Position numbers and translations under genes: made by a program. This document shows positions 22,701-30,899 of a stretch of 64,000 nucleotides of DNA, piece by piece. Source of the DNA: Norana najaformis (taxonomy: Eukaryota > Annelida > Clitellata > Crassiclitellata > Hormogastridae); contig OZ029921.1 in assembly GCA_964023275.1 (NCBI GenBank), positions 29,371,230 through 29,435,229 on the forward strand, read 5' to 3'. Each line of letters begins with the position of its first letter. Within the stretch, counting starts at the first letter, position 1. The notes under the pieces are model-generated. The model made no database searches. It worked only from the letters and a program-made list of their open reading frames with translations, and had not been told where the DNA came from.

Positions 22701-24391
22701 CATAATCTCACACGGACGTCACCTGACTGAGATATGACCAACCAAATAGACCACATGTGTGTATCTGGAAGGTGGATGTCATCAGTGACAGATATCAGGG
22801 TGTACAGAGGCAGGACACTGCTCATCTCATCATTCTGCTTGTAGCAACAATAAAGATAAAAGTAAATAAACTACGAAACACATGGATGGCTAAGAATGGG
22901 AAAAGAGGATATAGAGAATATCATCAGAAAGAGAAGACTGAAATGGATGGAACATGTAATTTGTATGTACAAAGACAGAAGACCCAAGCAATGAACTGGA
23001 TTTCTTAAGGGAAACGGAGGAAGGGAAAACCAAAAAAGAACTGGCCAGAGACCATCAGAGACGACCTTGGATGTTTGGAGATGTCGTAGGATGCCGCAGG
23101 AAGATAATAATAATAATAATTAGCAACTTCTAATGCGCCAGTGTCTAATGCACAAGGCATCAACCGATGGCACACCAAAACCAAGCCACAATCAGGTCGA
23201 TATCCAGAAGGTCAGTCCGCACAACAGAGAGGCAGGCAAAGAACGGCAAAGGGCAGAGATGAATGGAGAAGCTGTGTTGCCCAGTTGAGTCTGGACCTCC
23301 TCAGGAAGGAGTAAGTCAGATTAGAATAGATTAGACTCTAAAAATTACCACAGAACAACAAAAACAACAACAATAATAATAATAATAATGTTGTTGTTGT
23401 TGGTGATGATGATGATGATCATGGATGATGATGATGAAGATGTCAAAAAATTTCTCAGAAATATCAACTCACTATATTAAAACTCATTTTCTGAATTTCC
23501 ATATTTTCCAGTTTCAGGCTGCAATTTTATACCTTCTCTTTTTTTAATTACCAACTTATTTGTTTGGTCATAGCTGTGCTCATAATTCTAGTGGGCACTC
23601 CTGAATTATTGCCAAGCATTAGCAGGCATTATGATTACAAAATATCATTTTCAATGTATCGTATTGTACTGCATTACCTCCAGAAGCCCATAACCGTAAC
23701 CTGAAAGCGTGGTGTCATCTCCAGAATAAAACTTCTCCATACAGAGTGTTGCCAGTGGGTCGTTGTTTGAACCAGGTGGTCTGTCAACCAGTGAAAATGG
23801 ATAACGAAAGGCGCAATTGTCAGCGTACAGACGCCATGGCATCCAATCATTTGTAGCATCGTCCCAACTAAGTATCTGCATTGCTCGTGGCCGCATATCA
23901 GCTTTGGAGCTTTGATCCACTCCCGGACTAGCAAAAACCATCACGATGGAATTAATAAGATAAATATCCGTGAAATTTAGCATTACAAATTCAGTTTTTG
24001 CAGTGCCGTTCACAAAGCTAATGCTGTTCTCGGATTGCCAGTAGGTGTTCATGATTGGATTCGAGAAAGTGAGGTTGCCAAAAGTTGTGCTGCTTGTATC
24101 AAGCATAAGCTCCTTTCGATGCATTCCTAACGTGCACATGGCTGTATTGGAACTGTCAGCAGAGGCATAAATTGTGGTGTTTGGATCTCCACAAGTACTC
24201 GATACTGTCACACTAACACTTGATGATGTCAGGTTCAGAGAAGGTGTCTGACAGACAATGTTATCTGTACACTGCTGTCCAACACATGACAGAGTGTAGC
24301 ACAGAAGCAGCAAGACAGACGCCGGCAAACCAAACATCCGCCAACGAAAACAAAACGTGAGCATCTTGACCGCCATCTCAAAAGTAAACAT
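654..24391 (-). CDS. Laminin short-arm protein with beta-type and alpha/gamma-type domain IV (19 exons, 3' end outside window)
   Basis: Secreted basement-membrane protein of the laminin family. Coding exons in order: 24391-23678, 21489-21289, 20152-20029, 19451-19281, 14398-14369, 13602-13576, 13314-13153, 12369-12257, 11428-11210, 10104-9955, 9490-9337, 8735-8629, 6997-6817, 5773-5627, 4692-4564, 4025-3902, 3477-3335, 2369-2138, 912-654. Every junction has GT and AG and keeps phase without a stop. The first Met is at 24391, but Met at 24337 is followed directly by a good signal peptide (GLPASVLLLLCYTLSC) and may be the real start. Domains: LN, five LE, LF (beta domain IV), about four LE, then L4. 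The first half follows laminin beta-1 module by module; the L4 start does not. No coiled coil is reached, so it could be a full chain or a short laminin-like protein. The family call is firm; orthology to one chain is not. Confidence 0.93.
913..2137 (-). other. Laminin intron 18
   Basis: Apart from the family-A LINE tail, a partial local duplication at 1802-1885 (GGTCACCATAAATCAAGGAG twice, once as TCACTATAAA) is the only structure seen. Bases 1-653 belong to the next intron and show no exon I can support. Confidence 0.6.
948..1480 (-). mobile_element. LINE 3' end, family A (ATTACG-tailed)
   Basis: Read on the minus strand it encodes a decayed non-LTR C-terminus with the common WNKLPLELRQF pattern, then a 3' UTR with GAATAAGCTGGT and GGGCGCTGTAGGAATTACG, ending in an ATTACG-type tail. 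Other copies are at 7405-7650, 17650-17998, 27285-27512, 43757-44560, 50585-50765 and 63285-63425. Confidence 0.75.
2111..2150 (-). repeat. 20-bp tandem duplication copying the donor of laminin exon 18
   Basis: Positions 2111-2130 and 2131-2150 are near-identical 20-mers, each containing minus-strand AGTGTAAGT. Thus two donors lie 20 nt apart. Only the first (exon end 2138) keeps the frame open into exon 19; the second would read GTG then TAA. Confidence 0.85.
2545..2870 (+). mobile_element. LINE reverse transcriptase fragment
   Basis: Encodes the N-terminal RT pattern of CR1/L2/Jockey-like LINEs: SSPDKPFALDLFPTTLLKEC, GPVITSMVKLSLAEGCFPAS, then a worn FISK and VVAS. It is a short 5'- and 3'-truncated piece in the laminin intron upstream of exon 18. 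The open frames on the opposite strand are shadows. Confidence 0.7.
2950..3110 (-). mobile_element. LINE C-terminal fragment
   Basis: Minus-strand words LTWNSLPVAIQEAENVFVFK and LLRSRL match the common WNSLP-xx-FK-xx-LK end of LINE ORF2 proteins. Short and low-divergence only in this block. Confidence 0.5.
3335..5773 (-). CDS. Laminin EGF-like modules after the LF domain, exons 14-17
   Basis: Four exons each carry roughly one LE module: exon 14 (5773-5627; DCACNMTGSLGTACEAIGG), exon 15 (4692-4564; ECNCHPNGSLVSAC), exon 16 (4025-3902; GKGCQPCVCNM) and exon 17 (3477-3335; SGCTSCGCSYYGSQTINC). Junction phases are 1,1,1,2,1. Exons 14-16 resemble the modules directly after domain IV of laminin beta-1, including the GKGCxPC step. 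A canonical beta chain would go on with more LE modules and then a coiled coil. Here the last module leads into the CFCSGHSNVC half-module that normally precedes an L4 domain of alpha or gamma chains. Confidence 0.88.
5328..5540 (-). mobile_element. tRNA-derived SINE, family C
   Basis: The minus strand begins with a tRNA-like head: A box TGGTCTAGTGG and B box GGTTCAAATCC separated as in a tRNA. The body then runs to CTCAGCACATGAAAAAGG on the plus strand. A fragment at 5851-5901 repeats 50 bp of its body exactly. Other copies: 13960-14166, 26675-26895, 54055-54240 and 61785-61945. It is not called a tRNA gene because the acceptor and anticodon stems do not pair well. Confidence 0.8.
6817..11428 (-). 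CDS. Laminin LF domain (domain IV type B), exons 9-13
   Basis: This globular domain is the hallmark of laminin beta-1/beta-2 short arms. It runs from about residue 545 to 767 (counted from the Met at 24337) over the end of exon 9, exon 10 (10104-9955; PGDIVERYGAGDLNATNTG, ending LFSLIIRYE), exon 11 (9490-9337; starts TPATWSGVQTIVQ), exon 12 (8735-8629; ends AASILVDS) and exon 13 (6997-6817; starts VVLIPDFGTGNAYLL). The entry pattern FGAVLDYLTFDAEF and the ILVDS/VVLIPD step align well with human laminin beta-1 domain IV. It is bracketed by EGF modules as in beta chains. The call rests on remembered family patterns rather than an alignment, but the pattern is specific. Confidence 0.88.
7405..7650 (+). 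mobile_element. LINE 3' end, family A
   Basis: Shares the family-A 3' UTR (GAGCGCCTGTGAATAAGCT, then GGGCACTGCAGAAATCTTG) and ends gattacgattatg. It lies in the laminin intron between exons 12 and 13 and is strongly 5'-truncated. Confidence 0.7.
8010..8280 (+). mobile_element. LINE C-terminal fragment with ACATG tail
   Basis: Encodes GHLMRHPQDTIEGSVM, GRGRPKISWIEYISPWTGL and LLDAVRNRWLW, the usual G-RGRPK-W---I--W-G end of many LINE ORF2 proteins, and stops shortly before a (gacat)n tail. It lies in the laminin intron between exons 12 and 13. Confidence 0.7.
8810..9118 (+). mobile_element. LINE 3' end with AAAT tail
   Basis: Worn C-terminal words ELRFRTAVGSHAFS, VWNHLLP and LQSSFKSIVKTHYF, a 3' UTR, and a taaataaataaataaa tail. 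A related tail is at 3690-3775 and, inverted, at 19518-19800. Confidence 0.65.
9585..9735 (+). mobile_element. tRNA-derived SINE, family G
   Basis: Head GTAGCCGATTGGATAGAACG with B box GGGTTCAAGCC, then GGTTACTGTGTAGGAACCTT and GAGCAAGTCCTT. A second, inverted copy lies at 36325-36465. In the laminin intron upstream of exon 11. Confidence 0.7.
10105..11209 (-). other. Laminin intron 9
   Basis: No exon. A worn family-A piece near 10630-10720 (TTTCTAAAGCGCTAATTCG) and a short GACAAAAAATAAATAA duplication at 10742-10780 are the only repeats noticed. Confidence 0.5.
11210..20152 (-). CDS. Laminin EGF-like modules LE1-LE5, exons 3-9, with two microexons
   Basis: Five laminin-type EGF modules follow the LN domain, the number found before domain IV in laminin beta-1. 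Exon 3 (20152-20029) holds GRCDCKHNTMGVHCDQC, the LE1 core. Exon 4 (19451-19281) is LE2 with all eight cysteines, starting DCNCNKHSASC. Exons 5 and 6 (14398-14369, 30 nt; 13602-13576, 27 nt) are microexons encoding a linker that ends YNCYERCI. Exon 7 (13314-13153) is LE3 (GNCTCKANVEGRACDTC). Exon 8 (12369-12257) begins LE4, and exon 9 (11428-11210) completes LE4 and LE5 and enters the LF domain at GRTCRDPFPSYFGAVLDYL. Junction phases are 0,1,1,1,1,1,0,0. The intron between exons 4 and 5 is 4.9 kb, the longest of this gene. Confidence 0.9.
13677..13728. repeat. (TA)n microsatellite
   Basis: About 35 bp of pure TA followed by tacatatacatat, in the laminin intron between the two microexons. Confidence 0.95.
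13960..14166 (-). mobile_element. tRNA-derived SINE, family C
   Basis: Shares the head (minus strand TGGTCTAGTGGTTAGC and a decayed B box) and body (CAGCACATGAGGGCAGGTGG, GTTCTCTAGGGGGCGAAAG) with the copy at 5328-5540. In a laminin intron. Confidence 0.75.
14440..14535. repeat. Tandem duplication of about 51 bp in a laminin intron
   Basis: Two copies of a block with ATTATTAGTTATTATTACT and TATTAACAACTTCCATGG. The second copy continues into a repeat tail also seen near 16830, 23115 and 38580. Confidence 0.8.
14895..14955. repeat. Tandem duplication of about 30 bp in a laminin intron
   Basis: Two adjacent copies of cttgacatgagatttaaata plus acgacatg, differing at two or three bases. Confidence 0.8.
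15095..15310 (+). mobile_element. LINE reverse transcriptase fragment
   Basis: Contains APVMLLAAFDFSAALDTVNH, a worn form of the RT block A pattern LLDLSAAFDTVDH of CR1/Jockey-like LINEs. Upstream STQLVRSPEKPHS may correspond to the SAYR-STET stretch. It sits in the large laminin intron. Confidence 0.65.
17583..17708. repeat. Inverted repeat with arms of about 45 bp around a poly-C spacer
   Basis: The left arm contains gattgagtgatgggtcagat and aactgccgcagttc; the right arm contains gaactgcgacagttatctga and cccatcactcaatc. The spacer of about 30 bp includes twelve consecutive C. The right arm continues as a plus-oriented LINE tail (family A), so the left arm is an inverted fragment of the same repeat. 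Confidence 0.85.
17650..17998 (+). mobile_element. LINE 3' end, family A
   Basis: Plus-oriented copy with the family 3' UTR (CTGAGCGCCTGCGAATAAGC) and tail gattacgattatgattac. Upstream, 17280-17420 holds another worn LINE C-terminus with NSLPFSSP and SKLKTPL-like words. Confidence 0.7.
19204..19255. repeat. (CAGA)n(CAGG)n compound microsatellite
   Basis: Five to six cagacaga units change to five to six caggcagg units, just downstream of laminin exon 4. Read on the minus strand it gives an open frame of CLSVCLPACLPA type, which is not a gene. Confidence 0.95.
19518..19800 (-). mobile_element. LINE 3' end with AAAT tail, inverted copy
   Basis: Starts with six to seven attt units on the plus strand, then sequence matching the 3' UTR of the copy at 8810-9118. 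Minus-strand words include SLWNTMSQKGANS. Confidence 0.6.
20935..21062. repeat. Roughly 28-30-bp tandem repeat, four copies, in a laminin intron
   Basis: Imperfect copies of tttacattgcatttggctg followed by atggaa. No coding potential. It lies between laminin exons 1 and 2 downstream of the intronic LINE. Confidence 0.8.
21289..24391 (-). CDS. Laminin N-terminal (LN) domain, exons 1-2
   Basis: Exon 1 (24391-23678) carries the signal peptide and most of the LN domain; exon 2 (21489-21289) finishes it and opens the first EGF module. Counted from the Met at 24337, the domain spans about residues 22-275. Landmarks are STCGDPNTT near its start, YWQSENSISF, then RPRAMQILSWDDATNDW and a late YYAIAALSVSFQCACFGHAS, which matches the LN-to-LE junction of laminin beta chains (CxCxGHAxxC). 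LN domains polymerise laminins into networks, so this protein may join or cap a basement-membrane network; that role is inferred. One exon holding nearly a whole LN domain is intron-poor next to the rest of the gene. Several NxS/T sites suggest glycosylation. Confidence 0.92.
22140..23120 (+). mobile_element. RTE-like LINE with endonuclease remnant, internally deleted
   Basis: The first half encodes a worn AP endonuclease (ILYSGGQSCENGVRILLSKE, then MEMDGFYEQLQGVMVEI, IITMGGFNAQTGW and NQIDHMCVSGRW in several frames), similar to the endonuclease carried by bovine CFDP2 and RTE/BovB elements. It then jumps to a C-terminal tail (LKWMEHVICMYKDRRPKQ, NWPETIRDDLGC) and an (aat)n tail at 23105. The RT core is missing. 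It lies in laminin intron 1. Confidence 0.75.
23105..23290. repeat. Interspersed repeat, family F
   Basis: Block with TTCTAATGCGCCAGTGTC, ACAAGGCATCAACCGATGGC and CAGAAGGTCAGTCCGCACAA. Related blocks occur at 14500-14600, 16825-16885 and 38565-38695; the last directly abuts the 22-bp minisatellite. Probably another LINE 3' region; strand not settled. Confidence 0.6.
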
Positions 24392-26674
24392 CCATCAAGC
24401 AACTGAAAACTTCAGAACGCCTAAATCCGAATACGCCATTGCTTGCTTCGAATGACGACCGCACCCAGATATGAGCAACGCTGTATGTGCTGTGGAAAAG
24501 GCTGAGAACACGTGGCCTAGAACTCGTAGCAGATTTCCATGACATATAACTCACAAGACAATTACTTGCTAGTGGCTTGGTGTGACTAGGCAACCATCTG
24601 TGACCACATTTCCTAGGTAACAAGACTTGCAACGGCTAACAAGACAAGGCTATAAACGAACACTGCGGATAGCAATCAATATCACGGACGCTTTGCACTC
24701 AGGCAAAAAGTCAATAAAAACAACACGAAGAACTTAAACAGAACGCACAGCCTCTAAAAACTACACTACAAACCAAGATCTTATGCACAACTAACAACTT
24801 ATGCTACATATATCTTAAAATCATCACTATATCTATATCTATACTGCAGTCAAATATACGTAAGTTATGCAAACCAATCAACTGAAGGAAACTGGTTTGG
24901 ATATAGTTATACAAATGAATCTGTGGTTTGTTTTAAAGAAGGTCTATTTGTTAAAGATTTAAGACAAATGAAGCAATAACACTAAAAAACCAATGGTTCA
25001 TTTTCGAAAGAACAAAGATCTAGACTATTTGTCAAAGGCCGTGATGTAGTAACACACAAGAAGCTTTGGCTTTTTTATAATAATAACATCTTTTTATCAA
25101 ATGTATGAGAATAATAACTGAAGATGCAATGTTTTAAACATGTCATAATAAGGTAATTTGGTCTCAATTGTTGGCAGATAGTCAACTAACACACCTTAAA
25201 AGGAACTCCAACCATTTCATCCTATAAATCAGTTACTGGTAAATTGGTGGGATGTTAAAAATATTCAGCAAAACAGCAAGGAATGTTTATGATTTTTTGT
25301 GGCCATAACTCCATTAGAAATCCAACTCCAGTATTTGGAAAATAAAATGCACAATATACGGCATTTCTTGCATCTCATCATTCTCATAAATGCGTATTGG
25401 CGTAAACTTATCACCATTATAGAAGCTCTAATTAGATGTTCCACCATATTCCTACTCCCTCCCCTTCCACTCTAGAGGTAAGCAGGTACGCTGCATGACA
25501 AAAGTGTTCAAAATAATAACTCAGACATCCACCTGCCCGTGAAGTCAATTAATCAAAAAAATTAAAATATTTGGGAAATTTAGTGTTTATGCTTAAATTA
25601 TGTTCCGTATTCACTCGATCTAACTTCAGCACAATAACAGGACTATTTATCATTTAGGCGGCTATAATTTTTATCGTCTAAATTTTATGACAAAGCGCAT
25701 GTAAACATCTGGCTTAGCTTTTGCAGCTTTGTCTTATAACAGAGTGCACACTGTTATGTGTAACTCTTACAATCTCGTAAACGTAATCGTAAGCCGGAAA
25801 GGCGCTACTCAAGATATAAGGGCGCCTGCGTATTTATTAGTATGGAATGTACATAAGTCGCCGAAATTTCTTAAGATTCTCGTGTTTTAACAATTCTTTT
25901 GCACTTCTATATAATTATACAAAAGACTCGCAGCATCTATCCGTTGATCAACCAGAACTAGTTCTCAGTGTAGTGCGAGGACCATCTGTGGAGCGTGGAC
26001 CACTGGTGGTCCGGGAGGGGAGTTACCCAACAATCCCGCTACGTCCATCACTGTATGTATACAACATAAAAATGTGCAGAAATCATGGAGGATGGAATCG
26101 CATTTCGATAAATTTAATAGCCTTCTAGCCATCTTTTTCTAATAACTTATAACCTATTCTATGCTTGTGGTGACGTCACTGTGCATGTCAGAGCAAAAAC
26201 ATTTTACCTTGACGGTCATATTTGTTCAAATTTCTGATAAAAATCGCTGGACCGCAGTGCGCGCTGGTGGCCCGCCGTAAGGATGACTCCGGTAAAGTAA
26301 TCCTCTGGGACGAAAAACTTTGAAAAACACTGGTCGATGGGCGGATCCAGAATGTCAACAAAGGAAGCTACATCCCCTCTATCTGTCTATCATCGACTAA
26401 CAGCTAAAATTTTCTGTTTACTGTTTAACTGTCTAACTCTAATATCAGCTTTTGACTTTGATTTTGCATTTCCTTGTATTACTTTCAGATTTTCACGTTG
26501 CATTCTAGTCCAGATTTCATGGCTTTATACACAATGTAGGGCCTCCTGCACAACCTAACAAAAACTTGCAACATTTCTACTCAACTACAGCATCGAGTAT
26601 TTAGGATTTTAAAGCTTTTCTTCCAGCTTCTGACGAATAACTATAACACCAGACTCTGAAGTAGGGGTACGATC

Positions 26675-26895
26675 TTAGCCTCATATAGCCGGTATATGAG
26701 GGCAGCCCTCTTCCTCGCCGTCTAGTCTTCCCACCGGCAGTAAACAGTCAGTGTACTCATTTTAGGCTTATACCTGAGTTCGCTAGGGAGTGTAAGTGGA
26801 GCAGTAATCTCGAGAAATCTTTCTGCTCTGGAATGGATTGAATTATTTTGAACTCCCAACCTCTGGGTTGACAGTCCAACACGCTAACTCACCTA
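26675..26895 (-). mobile_element. tRNA-derived SINE, family C
   Basis: Body words GTTCGCTAGGGAGTGTAAG and TCTTTCTGCTCTGGAATGG, with a worn tRNA-like head near 26845-26895. Intergenic between laminin and TMED6-like. Confidence 0.7.
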
Positions 26896-27284
26896 CTTGA
26901 CAAATAATACTGCCATAGTTCAAAATTTTATCGAAGCAGTCCATTAAGCTGGCTGCTTGGGAGGCGGTGAGACAAACTGCCGAGCAACATGATTAATGAT
27001 CAAGCTTATTAGGTCATAGCCAATGTGCTAATGGCCAACATTAGGCCCTTGGTGGATTAAAGAAATTAAAGTAAAAATCCATACTAGATATAAATACTTT
27101 TACAGGTCTATTCCTGGAATTTGTTTCAAATATTGCAACTGACGGGGGTGCCGTGGCCCTCCGACCCTCTGTATCCACCCATGCGCTGGTCTGAGGCCAA
27201 ATTTAGTGGAAAATGTAAATCTTAGTTAAATGCAAAGCATCATGATTGTTTCATATTAATGCTCTTTGCCTCGGTCTTGCATTA

Positions 27285-27512
27285 TCAATCGACCCCTTCT
27301 TCCTCTTATCTCTCTCTCCTCTCCAACCCCAAACACCACCCCGTATAGCTCTGCCACGCTGTATCTCCTTCTGACTTTTGGATCTTGACCTGGAACCGAA
27401 CTCTTTTGCCTATCGATTTTGTTCTGACTGAGCGCCTGTGAATAAGCTGGTCCCCGCGGCGCGGCTTTCGTTGGGCGTTGTAGAAATCTCGGAATTACGA
27501 TTGCAATTTGAT
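27285..27512 (+). mobile_element. LINE 3' end, family A
   Basis: 5'-truncated copy with GGAACCGAACTCTTTTGCC, GAATAAGCTGGTCCCCGC and a CGGAATTACGATTGC end, about 400 bp upstream of the TMED6-like start codon. Confidence 0.7.
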
Positions 27513-27910
27513 TTTAAAGTAGCTTGTTGTTTTTCAGAATTCAACGACCTAAAGCATGCTTACAAAAGGGGTACCAAAGAGCTGTACAATAATGAACAAT
27601 AATATTCTCGCGTTATTATTATTTGAGCACATAATTTATTTAATAATTTATTGTTATTTGAGCACAATTTATTTGAGCCTGTCCCCCATAAACTCCGAGT
27701 TCTAACCAGAGCAGTTGAAATAGGCCTACAATCGCCTCGTGTTCTCGAAGTCTCTTGGTGTAAACGTGGGTCCTACATAGAATGCGTCGTCGTCTATAAA
27801 CAGCGTTTTGTTAGCGCCATAGATATATTATATATCTATGGTTAGCGCAGCGTGCTACAGCGGCTGCTGCACAACTCCATCTTCGAATTATTCTGCAGTA
27901 AGACGGGAAG

Positions 27911-30899
27911 ATGGCGACGACCAGTGCTGTGTTGACGACGATGGGCAACATATGGTTAATTTGTTTGTGGGTTTTCTGTGCCTTAGTTCAGATCGCACAG
28001 CAAGACACCAGCGTCGCAAGTTCGAAGCCCGCAGAAGGGTCTTCAGTGACTGATGCCATAAGTACACAACCCGCAGATCAAGACATCGATGACAGTTTGG
28101 ATTTTTTTGGGTTGCCTATGTTTCAACACGAATTTAAGATCGAAATAAAGGCGGGTGCTGCGGAATGCTTCTACCAGAAGCTCAGAAAAGAAGCGCAACT
28201 TCACGTATCATTCGAGGTATCAGTTACGGACGGAAATGCTCATCAAAAAATTCCGTTCAAGCATTATAAACACCATCCCGAGCGCCCGAAAAAGCCGGCA
28301 TGACTAGACTACTGATATAAGTAGTAAAATTAGTATTAGTAATTTTAATTTGTGCAAGCATAGTATAGCACATGATACTAAACTATTTTGATCTTGTCTT
28401 GTCTTTAACGGTCCTGAAGCCGAGGGTTGGCAGCACTACGGACAATTCTATACCATCTGCTTCTGTCCCTCGTTTCTTGTAATAACTGGTCAAACGATAA
28501 TTCTCCGCGACTTGATGTTGTCCATCCATTCAGCTTGGGTCTTCCCCGGATCCAGGAATTGTGCCTTGGAAGATCTCTTTCTCTAAGCAGTCTCCACTCT
28601 TTTGCAGCACATTCCAAAATTATGACAGCTTCCTCTTTTTGATTAATTTGAGCAGACTCCTCTCTGTTCCTGCAGTCTCTAGGACCCAATCGTTTGTCTT
28701 CTTGGCAGTCCATGGTACTCTAAGAATCTGCCACTGACACTTCATTTTAAATGTGTTGATTGTATTTTGATCACTTCATTGTAATTTTTTTTGTATTTTT
28801 ATTACTTCATTATAAATAAGCTGACGAAGTTGCTGATAATATTACTATAAATATAGATATCTCCCTTTCTCCACCTAAACACTGTTATCAGTCACCTTGC
28901 ATCACCTTAAAATATCTTATTCATTTAGCACATGTGCACAGGTTTGGACTTATATGACAAAAAAATTATTTTATAATTGATTATTTCTTATGGTATACCA
29001 TTTATTAATACAAGTAAATCATTTTGATTCTATGTTGTAATTTGCAAGGTCCTTCGAGGGGCTGACCGTAATATCGACGTGTTTGTCAAGGACCCCACAG
29101 AAACATTGATTGGAGTTTTCCAATGGACTAATGAGGGAAACCTGGAGCATCTCATTTCTGTTCCAGGTCAGTCAGATATGAATTAAACTGATAATATAAT
29201 GAATTAAGCTGATAATATAATGAATTAAACTGAAAATATAATGAATTAAATTGATGTAATGCAGTACATGCTTGATGTATATCAGTGAAGACCAGCTTAT
29301 TGACGCCCAGATCAAATCTGCAAGGTCTACTGCAAAACTTCTTACAAACATCCCCAGCATTTATTTTACAACCCAGCAACACTTGGAGACCGGCTTTTAG
29401 AAGAGGCCGGCATTTATTTTGCCCAGATCGCTTACCTCTGATAAAATACCTTAATTTTGTGCCTCTTTGTACCCTGAATACCACTAAATGCACCGCTAAA
29501 ACACGGCTGCACGTTTTTCTCTGCTTCGTCTACCATGTTCCTGCGACATAAGCATAGCATATGTGCTGGTGCCCAGTTTGTTTACCATTCCAGCGCCTAA
29601 ACGAGACCCAGCATTTATTACAGATTGGCTTTTAAAAGGGGCAGGCATTTAGTTGCACAAATCGTTTTTGACCCCAGCATTTAATTGGGACGTGGCACTT
29701 AAAAGAAGTTTTACGGTAGGTTGTCAGTATTTAGTCCAGGTCAGAATGCACAGAGATCAGGTCAAGGGAGCATCTAAGAAATACAGGAGCTTCATTAAAA
29801 TAATGATGGAATTTTACAACTTTCACAGAAATGCCTTATGATTTTACTTCTTATGCAAGACTTACACTAACCAAGAAAAATAATTTGTAAACATAACTTG
29901 TATGCAAAATATCACTGGGAAATATTTGTTTTTCAGGAGTTTATTCGTTCTGCATTGACAACAATCTGAGTCGCTTCTCCTCAAAACTCGTCTATTTATA
30001 CATAATGGCCTACAGCAAATCGGATTGGAACAAATATGTCAAAAATGTTGAAGAATTCTACGTTGAAGTAGAAAACTTCACGGTAAGATGTAGTTTCTAG
30101 TGTTTTAAGAAGCCGGACTTGAATATGGCAAGAAGATCACAAGATATGGGATGATTTGGACCAGAACCAATGAACTTGGATGACTCAGAAAGGTGGCCAT
30201 AAAGCCAAGCTATATGCTTTGTACAAGCAAGCAGGTAGAGTAAGTAAGCAAGCATTTACTAACAGGCCGTGTATCTGAACAAGAAGTGAGGTATATGTAT
30301 CGATAACATAGTGGAACTCGGAAACTAGATTTCCTCTCATTTACAGGATTGAAGAGCTACGTACATGTACACGGATACATAAATACACATATGTACTTAC
30401 AATCACCACGCATTTGTAATGTAATGTAATCGAAAATTTATAAAGTGCCACTTCAAGATAGACTCCTCAGAAACACTCCCGGCCGAAAGCCCGGAAGCAC
30501 TGGGAAATAGGAAGGTCTTCAAGCGCTTGCGGAAAAGAGGGGTAGAGAGACTAAGAAATTTCTGGCTTAGCTCAATAGGAAGCGTTTTTGTGCTTTACAA
30601 GTGGCCTGTGGCTAGTTGACAGACGTTGACTTTGCACATATTAAAATTAGTTTGTGTTGTTTATTGTAATCCAGAAGTCTCTCGAGAAATTTGATCAGTA
30701 CGTGAACAAAGTACTCGTCCTTCAGGCTACGGGACGGCGCCACCTAGTGACTGACTGGTACCTCGTTAGAGCCAACAACGTCTACGTTCAGCGATTGTCG
30801 ATTGCTATGTGTGTTGTTATCCTGGTGACATCTGCGGTGCAGGTCGTGTTCGTGCGAAGACTGTTCAGTACACCGCCTAAGGTGAAGCCGCGAGCTTAG
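27911..30899 (+). CDS. TMED6: Transmembrane emp24 (p24/GOLD) protein, TMED6-like, complete in 4 exons
   Basis: Type I membrane cargo receptor of the early secretory pathway (COPII/COPI vesicles between ER and Golgi). Exons 27911-28216, 29049-29166, 29937-30082 and 30675-30899 (TAG stop) join in phases 0, 1, 0 to give 264 residues. A signal peptide covers about residues 1-30. A polar, acidic linker (31-70) precedes the GOLD domain, with FKIEIKAGAAECFYQK around Cys86 and GVYSFCIDN around Cys147, the expected disulfide pair. A membrane-proximal helix leads to a transmembrane segment at about 231-250 and a short tail starting RRLFSTPP. The QVVFVRRLF tail and the YSFCIDN region look closer to TMED6 than to TMED1/5 from memory; a generic p24-gamma member is the alternative. 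Met at 27911 is chosen because it gives a complete signal peptide. Confidence 0.9.
28390..28720 (-). mobile_element. LINE 3' end (ACAAG-tailed) in TMED6-like intron 1
   Basis: Minus-strand frame encodes AKEWRLLRERDLPRHNSWIR and ETRDRSRWYRIVRSAANPRL, then a stop and a (gacaa)n tail. A sister copy is at 57520-57775. About 100 codons remain open. Confidence 0.75.

Larger units (their letters stand above)
24392..27910. other. Laminin / TMED6-like divergent intergenic region
   Basis: 3.5 kb with a family-C SINE and a family-A LINE tail in the half nearer TMED6-like. Nothing else recognised; no convincing TATA box or CCAAT cluster was seen beside either start codon. Confidence 0.6.

Noticed and set aside
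24378-24632. Minus-strand frame upstream of the laminin start as an extra N-terminal exon
   Set aside because: It is in a different frame, unnecessary because exon 1 has its own signal peptide, and shows no known domain.
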